A stretch of 64,000 nt of DNA from Acidobacteriota bacterium (lineage in GTDB: Bacteria > Acidobacteriota > Vicinamibacteria > Marinacidobacterales > Marinacidobacteraceae), in NCBI GenBank assembly GCA_022820545.1, contig JAJEFG010000058.1, forward strand, positions 62,001-126,000, given 5' to 3'. Positions 49,149 to 59,851 of this stretch are shown one piece after another. Made by a program: the position numbers and the translations under genes. The notes beneath the pieces were generated by a model. The model saw nothing but the letters and a program-made list of their open reading frames with translations, did not search any database and was not told where the DNA came from. The first letter of the stretch is position 1, and every line of letters starts with the position of its first letter.

Positions 49149-50620
49149 CGCGCACCCTCCTTGCCGCCTTCCTCGGCGGTCTCGGTGTCTTCATTGTAGA
49201 AGTTGACCGTGATCCCGTCTATCTCGGAATCCCGGTCCTCGTAGTAGGTGTAGAAGTTTCTGGCTTCGTCCGAAATGCCGAGCCGGACGAGTTCCCACTC
49301 GCCCCACTCCATCGTGTCCGTCACCGTGAAGTTCCCGGTCCAGATGTTGGGCTCCGGCAGCTTCGACGGGCGGTTCACGTCCACGAACTCGCCGGCTTCG
49401 GGGGTCATGCTCTTGAGCTTCACCTTGAGCGCGTCGGCGCCGTTCGGCGACCGGACGTAGCCCTCGACGCTGAAGACGCCGGAGAGGTTGTCTTCGGCGA
49501 GGACGGTCAGCCCCACGCGCTCGCCCAGCTTCGCCTGCTTCTTGGTGAACTGCACCGCCAGGATCCTGGCCGGGACCTGGTCGATCATTTCCTTTTCCTG
49601 GTCCACCTGAACCGTCGCGGCCTCCATCATGGGCTCGGTGCGGTTGAAGTAGTAGCGGATGTTGGTGGCGTTGTCCTTCAGCGTGACGCGCATGAGCTGC
49701 CACTCGCCGCCCTCGTACCACCGGGGAATCTGGAGCACGCCCTTGAAGAGGCCCGGCTGGCCGCCCACCATCACCATGGTCGAGCGGATCTGGTGGTAGC
49801 CGCTCGGCGATACCCAGATCGTCTCCGCCTCGGTGGCGCCCGAAACGTCGTCCTCGGCGACCACGCTGTACTTGATCAGGCCTCCCCCGGCCCGCACGCG
49901 TTCGGTCTCCACGGTTACGGACTTCAGGATCGGCGCGGTGATGTCCACGGTGTCGCTCTCGGTGACCTGGAAACCGACCGGCGAACCGTCCTCTTCCTGC
50001 ATCGCCTTGTGGAAATCGGCCCAGTACGCCTTCCGGTCGCCGACCTTGTCGGCGATGATCGTGGTTCCCACCACGTAGCGGCCCGGCGCCGCGAAGCGGG
50101 ACAGCTTGCCGCGGCCGAGGAACAGGGTGTCGTCCTGGTCGGTGGGCTGGAAGTTGATGTACATGGTGGCCGCGCGGCCGAGTTCGCGGTTGTAGAACAG
50201 CGAAACGAACGACTGGGCCTCGTTGTACGGCGAAACGACCCGCGCGATCGCGCGCACCTCGTCGCCCGGCGCCACTTCCTTGCTGAGCACCCGCATCTCG
50301 GTGAGGATCGGCGGAAGCTGGTTTCCGGTGAGGTCCACTTCCTTCAACTGCTGGTCGCGGCGCCGGTACTGGTACTGCTCGGGAACCCGCAGTTCGGGCG
50401 CGAGTCCCCAGCCGCCGTCGTCGTGTCCGCTGGAGCTGATCACCCCGAACTCATTCAGCACGTCATGGGGCTCGAGGAGCGGATGCGTCTGGCCCTCGGG
50501 AGGCTTGGGCTCCGTTTCTTGTTCCTGCGCCACCGCGAATCCCCCGAGAAGGAGGAACAGGGCGCCGACCGCAAGCGGGCCGACCGCCAGGCGTTTGCGA
50601 TTGGTGAGATGGCTGGGCAT
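49145..50620 (-). CDS. Secreted beta-rich protein of unknown function (Ig-like modules inferred)
   Basis: MPSHLTNRKRLAVGPLAVGALFLLLGGFAVAQ signal; duplicated phrases 'ILKSVTVETERVRAGGGLIKYSVVAEDDVSG' and 'RILAVQFTKKQAKLGERVGLTVLAEDNLSG'; ATGA overlap with the next gene. Confidence 0.65.
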   Translation of the reverse strand: MPSHLTNRKRLAVGPLAVGALFLLLGGFAVAQEQETEPKPPEGQTHPLLEPHDVLNEFGVISSSGHDDGGWGLAPELRVPEQYQYRRRDQQLKEVDLTGNQLPPILTEMRVLSKEVAPGDEVRAIARVVSPYNEAQSFVSLFYNRELGRAATMYINFQPTDQDDTLFLGRGKLSRFAAPGRYVVGTTIIADKVGDRKAYWADFHKAMQEEDGSPVGFQVTESDTVDITAPILKSVTVETERVRAGGGLIKYSVVAEDDVSGATEAETIWVSPSGYHQIRSTMVMVGGQPGLFKGVLQIPRWYEGGEWQLMRVTLKDNATNIRYYFNRTEPMMEAATVQVDQEKEMIDQVPARILAVQFTKKQAKLGERVGLTVLAEDNLSGVFSVEGYVRSPNGADALKVKLKSMTPEAGEFVDVNRPSKLPEPNIWTGNFTVTDTMEWGEWELVRLGISDEARNFYTYYEDRDSEIDGITVNFYNEDTETAEEGGKEGAR

Positions 50621-50740
50621 GGGTGAACTTCTCCGTTCGCCGAGGATGGCCGCCACGCCGGACATGCGCGTGGCGGGGGCAGACCCTTATATGGCCGAAC
50701 CGGGGTCCAAGTCAAATGGAAACCGTGCCCGAATGCGGGA

Positions 50741-52171
50741 TCAGGCGCGGACGGAACGGACCAACTCGACGGCGCGTCTCAGGTCCGGACCGATGCCTGT
50801 CCGCTCGGCGAGCCGCCGCAGGTCCCACTGCGCCACGGTGCGCATGTCGAGCCGCATCTGACCCTCCAGGGAATCGAACACCGTCCGGTAGTCGCGCAAC
50901 GCCGCCTCGACGTCTCCGGCCGCCAGCCGCGCCGCCGCGAGGAGCAGGCGCTGGCGGTCGGAACCCGACGGGTCCAGGGCCTGGGCTGTCTCGAACAAAC
51001 CGACCGCCTCCCGGTGGCGGCCCTGCAGGTAGACGGCGTTCGCGAGGTTGTAGTGCCCGAACACGAAGTCGGGGGCGAGCTCGAGCGCCCAGCGGAAGGC
51101 GCGTTCCGCCTCCGCCAGCCGGCCGAGGTCCCGCAGCGTGACGCCCAGGTTCGAGGCGAGCGAGTGACTGAGCGGGTCGAGATCGGCGGCGCGCTCGAGC
51201 TTGCCCAGGGCCTCCTCGGGGCGCTCCAGCTCGCCGAGCGCGGCGCCCGCGTTCGCCCACCCGGGAGCGAACTCGGGCAGGGTCTCGGTGGTCCGCCGAA
51301 AGGACTCGAGCGCCGCTTCGAGGTCGTCGAGCACGATCATCGTCTTGCCGAGTTCGAAGTGAGCGGCGGCGAGCGCGTCGTCGCGCTCGAGGGCCCTGCG
51401 AAAGGCGGCGGCGGCCTCCGCCGGTTGCTTCCGCTCGTTCGCCGCGCAGCCGGCCAGCAAGTGACCGATGGGGTCCTCGGGCTCCGCCTCCGTCGCCGCC
51501 GTGGCCGCCTGCGCCCGCACGGGCCCCGCCGGCGCCTGGAGGGCAATGGTTCTGAACTCCGCGGCGCTTGCGGCTCGGGCCAGTTCACGTTCCCCCGGCC
51601 CCGCCACCGGGGCGGGAGATGCCGGCGGCGCGGGTTCGCGAGCTACCTCGAACTGGCACGCCGCGCCTCTTCCGGCGAGGAGTTCCCCCGCGCGCCGCAC
51701 GATCTCGCCCTCCCGGGCCGACGCCACCAGGGTCCGCGCGCCGCACCCGAGCTGGGCGAGGCGGGCCAGCACGTACGCAGGCGTCGCGATCGCGGGTAGA
51801 GGGGGGGTCTCCTCGAGCGCGCCGCGCCGGCGGAGCGCGGCCCGGCAGGGGAAGGCCCGATGGAGGTCGGCGAGCAGGACGGCGTCTGCGTGGTCCGGGA
51901 GCGGATCCAGGTGGTGCAGACCGAGCGGCAGATCCTCCATCGCCAAGGCTGGAGTCAGGGTCCCCGTCTGCCCGGAAACCGCCTCGGCCGCGGCGGCCCG
52001 CGCGGCCTCTCCGTCGCCGCTCAGGAAGAGGCGCCACCGCCCTCCGGCCCCCGGGGCGCGATGAGCGGGCCAGCCATTCGCAGGAGAAATCGTCCGTGCC
52101 GCCAGCCCGGCATCCGGGCCGGCGACGGGTGCGGGGCAGGCGATCCAGGAAGGCGCCGCGCTCGGGGCCAT
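50741..52171 (-). CDS. TPR-repeat protein
   Basis: Multiple TPR units: AAAFRRALERDDALAAAHFELGKTMIVLDDLEAALESFRR..., ALGKLERAADLDPLSHSLASNLGVTLRDLGRLAEAERAFRWALELAPDFVFGHYNLANAVYLQGRHREAVGLFE. Confidence 0.82.
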   Translation of the reverse strand: MAPSAAPSWIACPAPVAGPDAGLAARTISPANGWPAHRAPGAGGRWRLFLSGDGEAARAAAAEAVSGQTGTLTPALAMEDLPLGLHHLDPLPDHADAVLLADLHRAFPCRAALRRRGALEETPPLPAIATPAYVLARLAQLGCGARTLVASAREGEIVRRAGELLAGRGAACQFEVAREPAPPASPAPVAGPGERELARAASAAEFRTIALQAPAGPVRAQAATAATEAEPEDPIGHLLAGCAANERKQPAEAAAAFRRALERDDALAAAHFELGKTMIVLDDLEAALESFRRTTETLPEFAPGWANAGAALGELERPEEALGKLERAADLDPLSHSLASNLGVTLRDLGRLAEAERAFRWALELAPDFVFGHYNLANAVYLQGRHREAVGLFETAQALDPSGSDRQRLLLAAARLAAGDVEAALRDYRTVFDSLEGQMRLDMRTVAQWDLRRLAERTGIGPDLRRAVELVRSVRA

Positions 52172-52232
52172 GGGCGCCGATTCTAAGGACCGGCCCGACC
52201 GGCGCCGAGGGCCCGTATGCTTTGCGCGCCGG

Positions 52233-52892
52233 ATGACGAACACCCTCCACCGGTACGGAGCCCCCGAGACGCTCAAGGACGACTACATCGTCTTCGCGAT
52301 GGCGGCGCGGGGAATCAACGACGAGGGGTCCCCGGAAAAGCTGCGGCGGTTCACCGAGATCGCGCTCCGCCACGGGCCGATCAACCTGGGTGACGCCACC
52401 AAGGGGGGCATCTTCCGCTCTTCCCGGCTGAACCCGCTGGCCCACTGGCGCCGGCGAAAGCGCCTGGCCTTGGACTCGATCCGCACCGGAGTGAACGCCC
52501 CGACGGTGGTGTCGGCCGTCTTTGACACCGAAGAGGCGCTGGTGGGTTTCCTGGCGGACCTGAAGGAAGCCGATCTGGGGATCAGCATCAACATCAGCGG
52601 GCTGACCGACCGGGCCGCGGAACTGGCCCGACGCGCCGGCATCGTGCGGCACAGCGTCGAGTACAGCCTGGGATTCTTCGGGAACCTCGACCGGCTGCCG
52701 GACCGCGCCACGCTCCAGCTCTCCACGATGTGCGGACACGGGATGCTCTCGTTCGGGTTCGCCCGCAAGATGCTCGACTGGGTGCGGACCGGACGGCGTT
52801 CGCCCGAGGACTGCGCCGAGGCGATGGCGCGTTTCTGCTCCTGCGGGATCTTCAACACCACGCGCGCCTGCCGCATCCTGCGCGGCGGCTGA
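52233..52892 (+). CDS. Unknown protein with C-terminal cysteine cluster, upstream of lysW
   Basis: 219 aa MTNTLHRYGAPETLKDDYIVFAMAARGINDEGS...LSTMCGHGMLSFGFARKMLDWVRTGRRSPEDCAEAMARFCSCGIFNTTRACRILRGG; no family recognised. Confidence 0.65.
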   Translation: MTNTLHRYGAPETLKDDYIVFAMAARGINDEGSPEKLRRFTEIALRHGPINLGDATKGGIFRSSRLNPLAHWRRRKRLALDSIRTGVNAPTVVSAVFDTEEALVGFLADLKEADLGISINISGLTDRAAELARRAGIVRHSVEYSLGFFGNLDRLPDRATLQLSTMCGHGMLSFGFARKMLDWVRTGRRSPEDCAEAMARFCSCGIFNTTRACRILRGG

Positions 52893-52949
52893 GCGGCCCC
52901 GAAGTCGGATGGATTCTCTCGCCTTCCGGGCGGACCAGGGGAGCAGGCG

Positions 52950-53114
52950 ATGACGAAGTGCCCGGTATGCGACGCCCCGGTGGAAGCTTCCGAGGACCCC
53001 GTGGAAGGAGAGCTCCTCGAATGCCCCGAGTGCGGGAGCGAGCTCGAGATCCTGGATCTCGACCCGGTCGTCCTGGGCGAGGCGCCGCAGGCGGAAGAGG
53101 ACTGGGGTGAATGA
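52950..53114 (+). CDS. lysW: Amino-group carrier protein LysW
   Basis: 54 aa [54 protein letters not shown]; two CxxC and C-terminal EDWGE. Below the ORF track length cutoff. Confidence 0.94.
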   Translation: MTKCPVCDAPVEASEDPVEGELLECPECGSELEILDLDPVVLGEAPQAEEDWGE

Positions 53115-53947
53115 GGGTCGGGTTCCTTCATTCGCTGATTCGCCCGGACGAGAAACTCCTGATCCGGGAGTTGCGCAGGCGCCCCGGCGTCGAGCTGGTG
53201 TTCCTCGACGACCGCCGGCTGGTGTTCGACCTGCGAGCTCCGCCCGCGGTTGACGTCATCCTGGAGCGCTCCATCAACCACTCCCGGGCGATGCACGCCC
53301 TGCGGCTGTTCGAGAGCATGGGCGTTCGGTGCGTGAACCGCTACGAGGTCTCCCGCAAGTGCGGCGACAAGATCCTGACCGCCGTCGCGCTGCAGGAGTC
53401 CGGCGTGCCGCAACCCGAGACCCGGGTCGCGTTCACCGAAGGGTCCACCCTGGAAGCGATTGAGGAACTCGGCTATCCGGTCGTCCTGAAGCCGGCGGTC
53501 GGATCCTGGGGGCGGTTGCTGTCGCGAATCAACGATCGGCAGGCGGCGGAGACGGTGCTGGAACACAAGGCGATCCTCGGCAGCTACCACCATTCCATCT
53601 TCTTCGCGCAGAAGTACGTGGAGAAGGGCGGCCGGGACATCCGCAGCTTCGTGGTCGGAGACGAGTGCATCGCCGCGGTCTATCGCACCTCGGATCACTG
53701 GATCACCAACACCGCGCGGGGGGCGACGACTTCCAACTGTCCGGTGACCGCCGAACTCGCCGAGCTGTCGCTCCGGGCGGCGGAGGCGGTGGGCGGCGGC
53801 GTCCTCGCCGTGGACCTCTTCGAGACCCCGGAGGGCCTGCTCGTCAACGAAGTCAACTACACGATGGAGTTCCGGAACAGCATCGGCGTCACCGGGGTCG
53901 ATATCCCGGAACGGATCGTGTCCTACCTCCTTGCGGCGGCCCGATGA
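53111..53947 (+). CDS. lysX: LysW ligase LysX/ArgX (RimK-type ATP-grasp)
   Basis: [79 protein letters not shown] overlap with lysW. Confidence 0.9.
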   Translation: MRVGFLHSLIRPDEKLLIRELRRRPGVELVFLDDRRLVFDLRAPPAVDVILERSINHSRAMHALRLFESMGVRCVNRYEVSRKCGDKILTAVALQESGVPQPETRVAFTEGSTLEAIEELGYPVVLKPAVGSWGRLLSRINDRQAAETVLEHKAILGSYHHSIFFAQKYVEKGGRDIRSFVVGDECIAAVYRTSDHWITNTARGATTSNCPVTAELAELSLRAAEAVGGGVLAVDLFETPEGLLVNEVNYTMEFRNSIGVTGVDIPERIVSYLLAAAR

Positions 53948-54969
53948 TCCGGGCATCGATCGCCGGCGCCTCGGGCTACGCCGGTGGCGAACTGCTGCGC
54001 CTGCTGCTCGGCCATCCGGAGGTGGAGGTCGCCGAGATCACCTCCGAGCGCCTGGCCGGGAAGTTCGCGCACGGCGTACATCCGAACCTGCGCGGCGCGA
54101 CCCGGCTGCAGTTCCGGGGCCTCGACGAGCTTTCCGCCTGCGACGTGCTGTTCGTCTGTCTTCCTCACGGGGAGTCCTCTCGGCGCATCGACGATTTCCG
54201 GGGGATCGCCGGGCTGATCGTGGATCTGGGCGCCGACTTCCGGCTGCGCGACCCCGCGGCCTACGAGCGCTGGTACGGCGGCCCGCACCCCCGTCCGGAA
54301 CTCCTGGGGCAATTCGTCTACGGGATCCCTGAACTGAACCGGGAGGCGCTCCGCGATGCGAGTCTCGTGGCCTGCGCCGGGTGCAACGCGACGGCCGCCA
54401 TCCTCGCCCTGAAGCCGATGTGCGACGCGCGAGTGGCCCAATCGGCGGTCATCGAGGTCCTGGTCGGGTCCAGCGAAGCCGGAAACCAGGCGACCGCGGC
54501 AAGTCATCACCCGGAACGCAGCGGCGCCGCCCGGGCGTTCAAGCCCACCGGACACCGGCACCTGGGGGAGATCGCCGCAGCGCTCGGCGTGGAGGACCTC
54601 CATTTCTCGGCCACCTCGATCGAGATGGTGCGGGGCGTGCTCGCCACCTGTCACGTCTTCGCGGACCGCGCCCTCGAGGACCGGGAGCTCTGGCGGATCT
54701 ACCGCGACGCCTATGCCGAAGAGCCCTTCGTACGGATCGTGAAGGGCCAGAGCGGCATCCACCGATATCCGGAACCCGGGATCCTCGCGGGCACGAACTA
54801 CTGCGACGTGGGGTTCGAACGGGACCCCGATACGAAGCGGGTGGTGGCGATGAGCGCCCTCGACAACCTGATGAAGGGAGCGGCGGGGCAGGCGGTCCAC
54901 GCGTTCAACCTGATGTGCGGGTTCCGGGAGACGGCCGGGCTGGACTTCATGGGGCTGCACCCGCTCTGA
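53944..54969 (+). CDS. argC: N-acetyl-gamma-glutamyl-phosphate / LysW-gamma-aminoadipyl-6-phosphate reductase
   Basis: [55 protein letters not shown]. Confidence 0.92.
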   Translation: MIRASIAGASGYAGGELLRLLLGHPEVEVAEITSERLAGKFAHGVHPNLRGATRLQFRGLDELSACDVLFVCLPHGESSRRIDDFRGIAGLIVDLGADFRLRDPAAYERWYGGPHPRPELLGQFVYGIPELNREALRDASLVACAGCNATAAILALKPMCDARVAQSAVIEVLVGSSEAGNQATAASHHPERSGAARAFKPTGHRHLGEIAAALGVEDLHFSATSIEMVRGVLATCHVFADRALEDRELWRIYRDAYAEEPFVRIVKGQSGIHRYPEPGILAGTNYCDVGFERDPDTKRVVAMSALDNLMKGAAGQAVHAFNLMCGFRETAGLDFMGLHPL

Positions 54970-54998
54970 CCGATCACGGGAGCGGCAGAATCCCCCCC

Positions 54999-55667
54999 AT
55001 GTGCCGTCTGCTCTGCGTTCACGGCGAGGAGCCCTTCGACCTGGGGGAACACCTCGAAGCGTTCACCGAGGTCGCGAGGAACAGCCGCGAGTTTCAGGGA
55101 CACGGCTGGGGCTGCGCCTGGCTCGAGGGAGGCCGCTGGCGGATCTACCGCAACATCACGCCGATCTGGGAAGACCCCAACCGGCCCCGGGGCCGCACCC
55201 TCCTCCTGCTCGCCCACGCGCGGAGCGCGTTCCGGGACGAGGGGATCCGCGTGGCGAACAACATGCCGTTCTTCGACGGGGAGCGCATGTTCCTCTTCAA
55301 CGGGGAACTCCGCGGGGTACGGATCCGGGAACACGGCCGGATCGGGGCCGAGAAGGTCTTCAACTTCGTGAAGCGGTTCGACCGCGGCGATCTGCGCCGC
55401 GCCCTCGAGCGGGGACTCCCGGCGATCGAGAAACGCACGCGCTACGTGCGGGCCATGAATGTCGTCGTCACGGACGCCGACTTCCGCGTCACCGTGGCGA
55501 GCCGCTTCAACGAGGACCCCGACTACTTCCAGATGCGCCGCGCCGACATCGGCGGCGCCAGCGTCCTGTGCTCCGAGAGGTATCCGGAGCCGGCCGGTCC
55601 GGCCGAGTGGACGCCCGTCCCGAACGGGACCATCAGCGCGTTCGGCTCCGGACACGAGAGCGGGTGA
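54999..55667 (+). CDS. Class II glutamine amidotransferase
   Basis: MCRLLCVHGEEP (Cys2 nucleophile), GHGWGCAWLEGG, LLLLAHARSAF, NNMPFFDGERMFLFNGEL. Confidence 0.85.
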   Translation: MCRLLCVHGEEPFDLGEHLEAFTEVARNSREFQGHGWGCAWLEGGRWRIYRNITPIWEDPNRPRGRTLLLLAHARSAFRDEGIRVANNMPFFDGERMFLFNGELRGVRIREHGRIGAEKVFNFVKRFDRGDLRRALERGLPAIEKRTRYVRAMNVVVTDADFRVTVASRFNEDPDYFQMRRADIGGASVLCSERYPEPAGPAEWTPVPNGTISAFGSGHESG

Positions 55668-55671
55668 CGTC

Positions 55672-56463
55672 GTGCTCCTGATCAAGATCGGCGGGGGCGC
55701 GTCGGTCAACCTGGAGGGGATCTGTGGCGATCTCGCCGGAGTCGGGCAGCCCTTCGTCGTCATCCACGGCGCCAACGCCCTGCGCGACGAACTGGGTGAG
55801 CGCCTCGGCATCCGGAAGCAGGTGCTCACCTCGGTGTCCGGCTACGACAGCGTGTACTCGGACGCCGATGCGGTGGACCTCATCCTCATGGCCTATGCCG
55901 GCCTGCGGAACAAGCGGATCGTGGAAATGCTCCAGCGGCACGGGGTGAATGCGATCGGCCTCACCGGCCTCGACGGCGCCCTCGTCCGCGGGCGCCGGAA
56001 CCCGGGAATCCGCGTTCGGGAGGCCGGCAAGACCCTGATCCGGCGCGATCTGTCCGGCAAGCCGGCCGGCGTGAACACGGGACTGCTGCGGCTGATCCTC
56101 GACCACGGGCTGGCGCCGGTCCTGACCATCCCCATCATCGATGAGCGGGGGTTCGCGATCAATTCGGAGAACGACGACATCCTGGTTGCGCTCAACGAAG
56201 GACTCCGCGCCGAACGGGTCGTGCAGTTGATCGAAGCGCCCGGTTTCCTCGAATCGCCGGACGACCCCGGCTCGCTCGTCCCCCGGATGTCGCGCGCCGA
56301 GATCGAGCGACGCGAGGCCGCGGTGAGCGGGCGCATGAAGCGGAAGATGCTCGCCCTGAGCCGCCTGGCCCGGGCCGGGTCCACCCGCGTGGTGATCGCC
56401 GACGGGCGGGTCGAGCACCCGGTCCGCGACGCCCTCGCGGGCCGGGGGACGGTGATCGAATGA
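55672..56463 (+). CDS. argB: Acetylglutamate / LysW-aminoadipate kinase (GTG start)
   Basis: VLLIKIGGGASVN; PFVVIHGANALRDELGERLG; GVNAIGLTGLDGALVRGRR; ATGA overlap with the next gene. Confidence 0.9.
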   Translation: MLLIKIGGGASVNLEGICGDLAGVGQPFVVIHGANALRDELGERLGIRKQVLTSVSGYDSVYSDADAVDLILMAYAGLRNKRIVEMLQRHGVNAIGLTGLDGALVRGRRNPGIRVREAGKTLIRRDLSGKPAGVNTGLLRLILDHGLAPVLTIPIIDERGFAINSENDDILVALNEGLRAERVVQLIEAPGFLESPDDPGSLVPRMSRAEIERREAAVSGRMKRKMLALSRLARAGSTRVVIADGRVEHPVRDALAGRGTVIE

Positions 56464-57614
56464 ACTCCCGGGAAGCCGAGCGGACCTGGGGGCTCGAGGT
56501 CTATCCCAAGCGCGAGCTGACCCTGGTGCGCGGGAGCGGCGCGGAAGTCTGGGACGACCGGGGCCGCCGCTACCTCGACTGCGTGGGAGGGATCGGGGTC
56601 GCGAGCGTCGGGCACGCCAACCCGGCGGTGGCGCGGGCCATCGCCGAACAGGCACAGCTCCTGATCACCTGTCCCGGCATCTTCTACAACGACCGGCGGG
56701 CGGAACTGCTCGAGAAGCTCGTCTCCATCGCTCCCCCGGGGCTGACGCGCGCCTTCCTGTGCAACTCGGGAGCGGAGGCGGTGGAGGCGGCCCTCAAGTT
56801 CGCCCGCCTCGCCACCGGACGCTCCGGCGTCGTCTCCGCGATGCGCGGGTTCCATGGCCGCACCATGGGCGCGCTGAGCGCGACGTTCCGGAAGGACTAC
56901 CGGGAACCCTTTCTGCCGCTGGTGCCCGGCTTTTCCTTCGTGCCGTTCGGCGACGCCGACAAGCTGCGCGATGCGGTCACTGAAACGACCGCGGCGGTCC
57001 TGCTGGAACCGGTCCAGGGCGAAGGCGGCGTGCGCCCCGCCGAACCCGGGTATCTGCGCGCCGTGCGCGCTGCCTGCGACGAAGCGGGCGCGATGCTCAT
57101 CCTGGACGAGTCCCAGACCGGCTTCTGCCGCACCGGCCGGATGTTCGCCTGCGAACACCACGGCGTGGAACCGGACCTCATGTGCCTGGCCAAGGCGATT
57201 GCCGGCGGCGTGCCCATGGGTGCGGTGCTCGCCGGCGACCGCATGCCGCCGCTCATCGGCAAGCACGGCACCACGTTCGGCGGGAACCCGCTCGCCTGCG
57301 CGGCGGCGCTCGCCGCCATCCGCTTCATGGAGGACGAACGGTTGGCCGAGCGCGCGGAGGCGCGGGGCGCGCGGTTCCGGGAACGGCTCTCCCGAAAGCT
57401 GCCCGCCCGGGCGCGCGCGGTGCGGCAGCTGGGCCTGATGATCGGCGTCGAGCTCCGGGAGCGCTGCCGCCCCACCCTGGAACGGCTGATGGAAGGCGGC
57501 GTGCTGGCGCTTCCGGCCGGATCAACCGTGATTCGGTTACTGCCCCCGCTCGTGATCACCGAGGCCCAGGTGGACGAGGTCGTGGACGCGCTCGTCGCGG
57601 CGCTCGCGCCCTGA
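56460..57614 (+). CDS. argD: Acetylornithine / LysW-gamma-L-lysine aminotransferase
   Basis: [65 protein letters not shown] (PLP Lys). Confidence 0.93.
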   Translation: MNSREAERTWGLEVYPKRELTLVRGSGAEVWDDRGRRYLDCVGGIGVASVGHANPAVARAIAEQAQLLITCPGIFYNDRRAELLEKLVSIAPPGLTRAFLCNSGAEAVEAALKFARLATGRSGVVSAMRGFHGRTMGALSATFRKDYREPFLPLVPGFSFVPFGDADKLRDAVTETTAAVLLEPVQGEGGVRPAEPGYLRAVRAACDEAGAMLILDESQTGFCRTGRMFACEHHGVEPDLMCLAKAIAGGVPMGAVLAGDRMPPLIGKHGTTFGGNPLACAAALAAIRFMEDERLAERAEARGARFRERLSRKLPARARAVRQLGLMIGVELRERCRPTLERLMEGGVLALPAGSTVIRLLPPLVITEAQVDEVVDALVAALAP

Positions 57615-57630
57615 CGCGGGCGGCCGAACG

Positions 57631-58428
57631 TCAGGCCGGCCGGCGACCCAGTCCGAGGTTCGTCTTTCCCCGAAACGCCGTGTAGCCGTGCTGCTGCAGC
57701 ATGGCCCCGAGGTCGTCCTCGCCCTCCGGTCCGCAGCGGGTCGCGGCGCCCACGGAAATGATCGTCTCCGACTCGGCGGCGGCGGCTTCCACCTCTTTCA
57801 TCACTTCGGGCACCTGCTCCGTCCGGACCTTGATCTCCACGATCGCCGAGAGGACGCGTTCTCCCAGGAGATCTTCCCGGATCGCCCCCGTGGCGACGTC
57901 GCTCATCAGGTTGGTGACGGGGTTCTTCTTCTCGAAGTGCACCCCGAGTCCAGCGAGGCGCCGGGTCACCCGATCCATGTCGGCGAAGCTCGCGGAGACC
58001 CCCGGCCGGCCGAACTCCACCGTCATTCCGCATTCCCCGACCGAGACCCGGCCGGTCACGTCGTTCGTCTTGACTTCCTCGGTCCCCCGGCCGTGGACGC
58101 CGGTGGCCTCATGGGAGACGAGGGGATCGCTGAAGGCGCGGCGCACCACGCGCGGCCAGGTGAGTTCCTGCGGCTCGATCGCCGAGGTCGGGCAGATGTC
58201 CGGCTCCGGATCGAAGCGGAGCCGCACCCAGCCGAGCACCCTCCGGATGGTTCGGATGAGGGTCGGGTTCAGTCGCTCGGTGCTCAGGCCGCGGTAGCAG
58301 GTGTAGCACTCGACGCACTGGTCGCTGTTCACCACCGCGCGTCCGTCGTCCCCGATGCTGATCGCCGAAACCGGGCAGACGGCGACGCAGTTGCCGCAGC
58401 CGACGCACCGGCTCTTCGAGATCTGCAC
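57631..58428 (-). CDS. 4Fe-4S ferredoxin-domain protein with NIL-like/unknown C-terminal domain
   Basis: [12 protein letters not shown] plus [11 protein letters not shown]-terminal [42 protein letters not shown]... Confidence 0.75.
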   Translation of the reverse strand: MQISKSRCVGCGNCVAVCPVSAISIGDDGRAVVNSDQCVECYTCYRGLSTERLNPTLIRTIRRVLGWVRLRFDPEPDICPTSAIEPQELTWPRVVRRAFSDPLVSHEATGVHGRGTEEVKTNDVTGRVSVGECGMTVEFGRPGVSASFADMDRVTRRLAGLGVHFEKKNPVTNLMSDVATGAIREDLLGERVLSAIVEIKVRTEQVPEVMKEVEAAAAESETIISVGAATRCGPEGEDDLGAMLQQHGYTAFRGKTNLGLGRRPA

Positions 58429-58431
58429 GGA

Positions 58432-59766
<1,335 letters not shown>

Positions 59767-59851
59767 GAGGGCGGCGGATTCTACGGTAAGGACGTGGCCG
59801 GGTCCCCGAACCCTGAACGGCGAAACGCTATTCTGTCTGCGGCTGCCATTC

